Part shown: in pieces, positions 20,871-22,549 of the stretch | How the letters are laid out: each line of letters opens with the position of its first letter | Position numbering within the stretch: the first letter of the stretch is position 1 | Program-made: the position numbers and the translations under genes | The notes under the pieces: generated by a model | What the model was told of the DNA's origin: nothing | What the model saw: the letters and a program-made list of their open reading frames with translations, nothing else | Database searches by the model: none | IMG/VR virus record: IMGVR_UViG_3300008448_000719 | Span: 1 to 22,549 of that record | Reading direction: 5' to 3' (one strand) | DNA: 22,549 nt | DNA from: a virus

Positions 20871-21725
20871 TTAGTCGCTAGCACTACCTACGATTTTTAC
20901 ACCGTGGCTGTTGATAAGGATGTTCTGACCTGAAACAGCAGTCATCATAACGTCAGTGCTGCGTTCTGCGGCTTGACGCTGTGTTTCCATGCTGATTCCA
21001 CCACGCATTGCGTGACCCAGTGCTGAAGCAGCAAACACTGCACCAACCATGTTCAATTCGCTGTCAGCATCGGTATCAAGATCGCTCTTTACTAGGCTTG
21101 ATTCGAAGATCGAGCATCCGCCTAAGGTGCCAATGAAGCCACGCTCTAGAACAGCAGAACCCAGTGCAGCAGCAGTTGCTACTGTTCCACCAGCGTTGTA
21201 AAGTGCTTTCTTAAGTTGTAGTGCTTGACGAGGACCAACAACTGCGAACAGTGGGCCAGTTACCTTAGCAGCACGTAGAGTTGCAACTGCTTCGAACACG
21301 TTGTCTACGCTGATTGCCGAATCTTGTGTTCCAACGCTTGCTGAGAAACTGTTGAACAGAGCGAACACGTCTGTGTCCATCTTTTCAGCAATTGCACGAC
21401 CTGCTTGACCACCAAGGTCAGCAATAACGTCACGCTGTGCTGAATCACGTAGGAAGTCTGTTACTTTGAAGTAGGTTCCGATTTCACTTAGAGTGATATC
21501 AACTGAACTTGTGCCAGTATCAGCAGCACTTGGTGCAGTTCCTTCAGTTAGAGCCACAGCACTTACGCTTGCGTAAACTGGAACTTGAAGAACTTTACCA
21601 GCGTTTGCTGGGAAGTCGAAAGTAGTTACTAATTGACGAGCAATTGACTGCTCGTATGCTTGGAATTGTGCTTCAGCAAGAAGGGCTGTAAACAATTCAC
21701 TGTTGATTGAAGTAGTATTAGCCAT
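20871..21725 (-). CDS. Major capsid protein (HK97-fold type), 284 aa
   Basis: The product begins MANTTSINSELFTALLAEA and has the features of phage coat proteins: a helical N-terminus, GKVLQVPVYASVSAVALTEG (N-arm to spine transition), EIGTYFKVTDFLRDSA, then AIAEKMDTDVFALF, the long spine-like helix. The C-terminal ISMETQRQAAERSTDVMMTA matches the region of coat proteins that carries the P-loop-like turn. Codon use looks more GC-rich and regular than in neighbours, as usual for a highly expressed protein. AGGAG lies nine bases before the ATG. It is preceded by a scaffold-like gene. No separate decoration protein is evident. Confidence 0.9.
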   Translation of the reverse strand: MANTTSINSELFTALLAEAQFQAYEQSIARQLVTTFDFPANAGKVLQVPVYASVSAVALTEGTAPSAADTGTSSVDITLSEIGTYFKVTDFLRDSAQRDVIADLGGQAGRAIAEKMDTDVFALFNSFSASVGTQDSAISVDNVFEAVATLRAAKVTGPLFAVVGPRQALQLKKALYNAGGTVATAAALGSAVLERGFIGTLGGCSIFESSLVKSDLDTDADSELNMVGAVFAASALGHAMRGGISMETQRQAAERSTDVMMTAVSGQNILINSHGVKIVGSASD

Positions 21726-21752
21726 TTATTAAGTCTCCTGGATTATAAGGCA

Positions 21753-22421
21753 TTAAACGAGGCCGTTTGCCTTGGCCTCTTTGTATCGTTGTCTATGGGC
21801 AGGATTCTTCATATCCAAACTTGCAAGATCAAATTCAACCTTGACAGTATTTCCAGCATTTGACTTGGTATTTGTTGTTGAACTACCAGGCATTACAAAA
21901 TGTGGATTTGTGTCTAAAAATTCTTTTACTAAATCATCAACTCCTAATGGAGTTCCTGCATCGGAATAACGAACCACGCCCTTTGAGTCTACCACTTCAA
22001 CTTCGCCTTCGACGCCAAGTCTTACATTAGTAGCCAACAAACTCTTAACCTGCTCAGGATTAACTGAACGGTATTTGCTTGCTGCATTTAACAAAGGTGT
22101 ATTCACTCGGTATTCCTTAATGATTTGATCTCTTTTTTGGATTTCCGCATCCTTTTTAGCAGCGAAATCTTGTAGAACTTTATCAAACTCACCACGCTTT
22201 ACGGCTTCTTCTTGTTTCTGCTTTTCTGCGTTGGTTTTTAATTGCTTGAGTTCGTTCAAATCCCCTAATTCACTAAACTGCTTTTCATATTTGGTTCTCA
22301 TACGAGCCATCATAGCATCTAGTTCTTTTTGGGTATAAGTTTTCTCTGCCGTTGCCTGATTATCAGTTTGAAGGTCTGTTGCATCAGTTGCATCACCTGT
22401 AGCCAATGAATTGTCTGTCAT
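21753..22421 (-). CDS. Capsid scaffold-like protein, 222 aa
   Basis: The product is highly charged and helical: EKTYTQKELDAMMARMRTKY is a common opening of phage scaffold/minor structural proteins, followed by coiled coil (LKQLKTNAEKQKQEEAVKRG) and a C-terminal segment (LDMKNPAHRQRYKEAKANG) that may bind coat protein. The YTxxELDxxxA-x-x-R signature and the place just before the capsid gene support this call. Scaffolds shape the procapsid and are removed before packaging. The ATG at 22421 has GGGAG ten bases upstream. No protease domain is visible in this protein. Confidence 0.8.
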   Translation of the reverse strand: MTDNSLATGDATDATDLQTDNQATAEKTYTQKELDAMMARMRTKYEKQFSELGDLNELKQLKTNAEKQKQEEAVKRGEFDKVLQDFAAKKDAEIQKRDQIIKEYRVNTPLLNAASKYRSVNPEQVKSLLATNVRLGVEGEVEVVDSKGVVRYSDAGTPLGVDDLVKEFLDTNPHFVMPGSSTTNTKSNAGNTVKVEFDLASLDMKNPAHRQRYKEAKANGLV

Positions 22422-22491
22422 TGTGGCATCACTCCCTTTATGGATTATATAGTTTATTTACCAATAATGTATAAAACACCGTCGATAATGA
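22422..22491 (-). promoter_or_regulatory. AT-rich gap with candidate promoter elements before the capsid genes
   Basis: This 70-base gap holds GGTAAATA (22462-22455), six of eight positions of TATAAATA, and TATAAT (22449-22444), a perfect sigma70 -10 without a clear -35. Either could start transcription of the capsid genes. I see no hairpin terminator. Confidence 0.35.
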
Positions 22492-22536
22492 TTACTTTCC
22501 GTAACCTTTGCCTTTACGTTTAGTTGTTTTTTTCAT
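22492..22536 (-). CDS. Tiny basic peptide (14 aa) or C-terminus of a longer protein
   Basis: ATG at 22536 with AAAGGA seven bases upstream opens a 14-codon frame, MKKTTKRKGKGYGK, ending at 22492. Eight of fourteen residues are Lys or Arg. The ribosome site and spacing are good. However, the frame stays open upstream to the window edge, so this may be the last part of a longer gene. If real, a short basic peptide at the head of the capsid genes could bind nucleic acid. Confidence 0.4.
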   Translation of the reverse strand: MKKTTKRKGKGYGK

Positions 22537-22549
22537 TGTTGTTTCCTTT

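Noticed and set aside
22421-22432. Mini-ORF ATG CCA CAA TGA before the scaffold-like gene
   Set aside because: The GGGAG is only about two bases from this ATG, too close for initiation, whereas it suits the scaffold ATG.
1-22549. CRISPR arrays, insertion sequences, tRNA genes, lysis enzymes, terminase or portal genes
   Set aside because: None seen on reading both strands; the missing head genes presumably lie beyond 22549.

Overview
This window looks like part of the late region of a tailed bacteriophage with a long, non-contractile (siphovirus-type) tail. Every gene I can support lies on the minus strand, so transcription runs from 22549 towards 1. Base composition is AT-rich (roughly 40% GC by eye, not computed). 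The gene families (glycine-rich and LamG adhesins, fibres with repeated 'NGNIVLAPNG' and 'PQLGGNLDVNG' blocks) are those I associate with marine phages. The host cannot be named from this window.

Layout in transcription order. Head: a very small basic ORF (22536-22492), a scaffold-like protein (22421-21753), the major capsid protein (21725-20871) and two connector/tail-completion proteins (20853-19952). Tail tube and assembly: the major tail protein (19937-19461), a strong terminator (19436-19408), a 58-aa gene (19371-19195), tail chaperones G and G-T joined by a -1 frameshift at GGGAAAC (19191-18638), an HK97-gp10-like protein (18637-18344) and a 901-aa tape measure (18339-15634). Tail tip: two minor tail proteins (15634-14406), the N-terminal half of a lambda-J-like hub (14409-13603), a 1061-aa adhesin (13606-10421), then the C-terminal half of the hub (10408-9131). 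Fibres: small structural proteins and three further fibre/adhesin genes (9120-2921), followed by a membrane-anchored coiled-coil protein and a four-cysteine protein (2917-2369).

After this comes a compact regulatory block (2377-2089). It holds a 14-bp inverted repeat that may be a small structured RNA, a UUCG-loop terminator, a perfect TATAAATA octamer as in T4 late promoters, and a 112-nt leader with three Shine-Dalgarno sequences plus a segment complementary to all three. It feeds a 442-aa SF2-helicase-like protein (2088-760), then three tiny genes and a partial one.

Most genes have ordinary Shine-Dalgarno sites and many are coupled by ATGA or TAATG overlaps, consistent with long co-transcribed units. 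The heptamer ATAAATA occurs, by my reading, four times on the minus strand, always between genes or at gene ends, and not on the plus strand. This suggests a T4-like late sigma factor working on a lambda-like siphovirus tail module. The best candidates for something new are the leader at 2089-2213, the candidate RNA at 2246-2367, and the hub gene that appears split by an adhesin gene.
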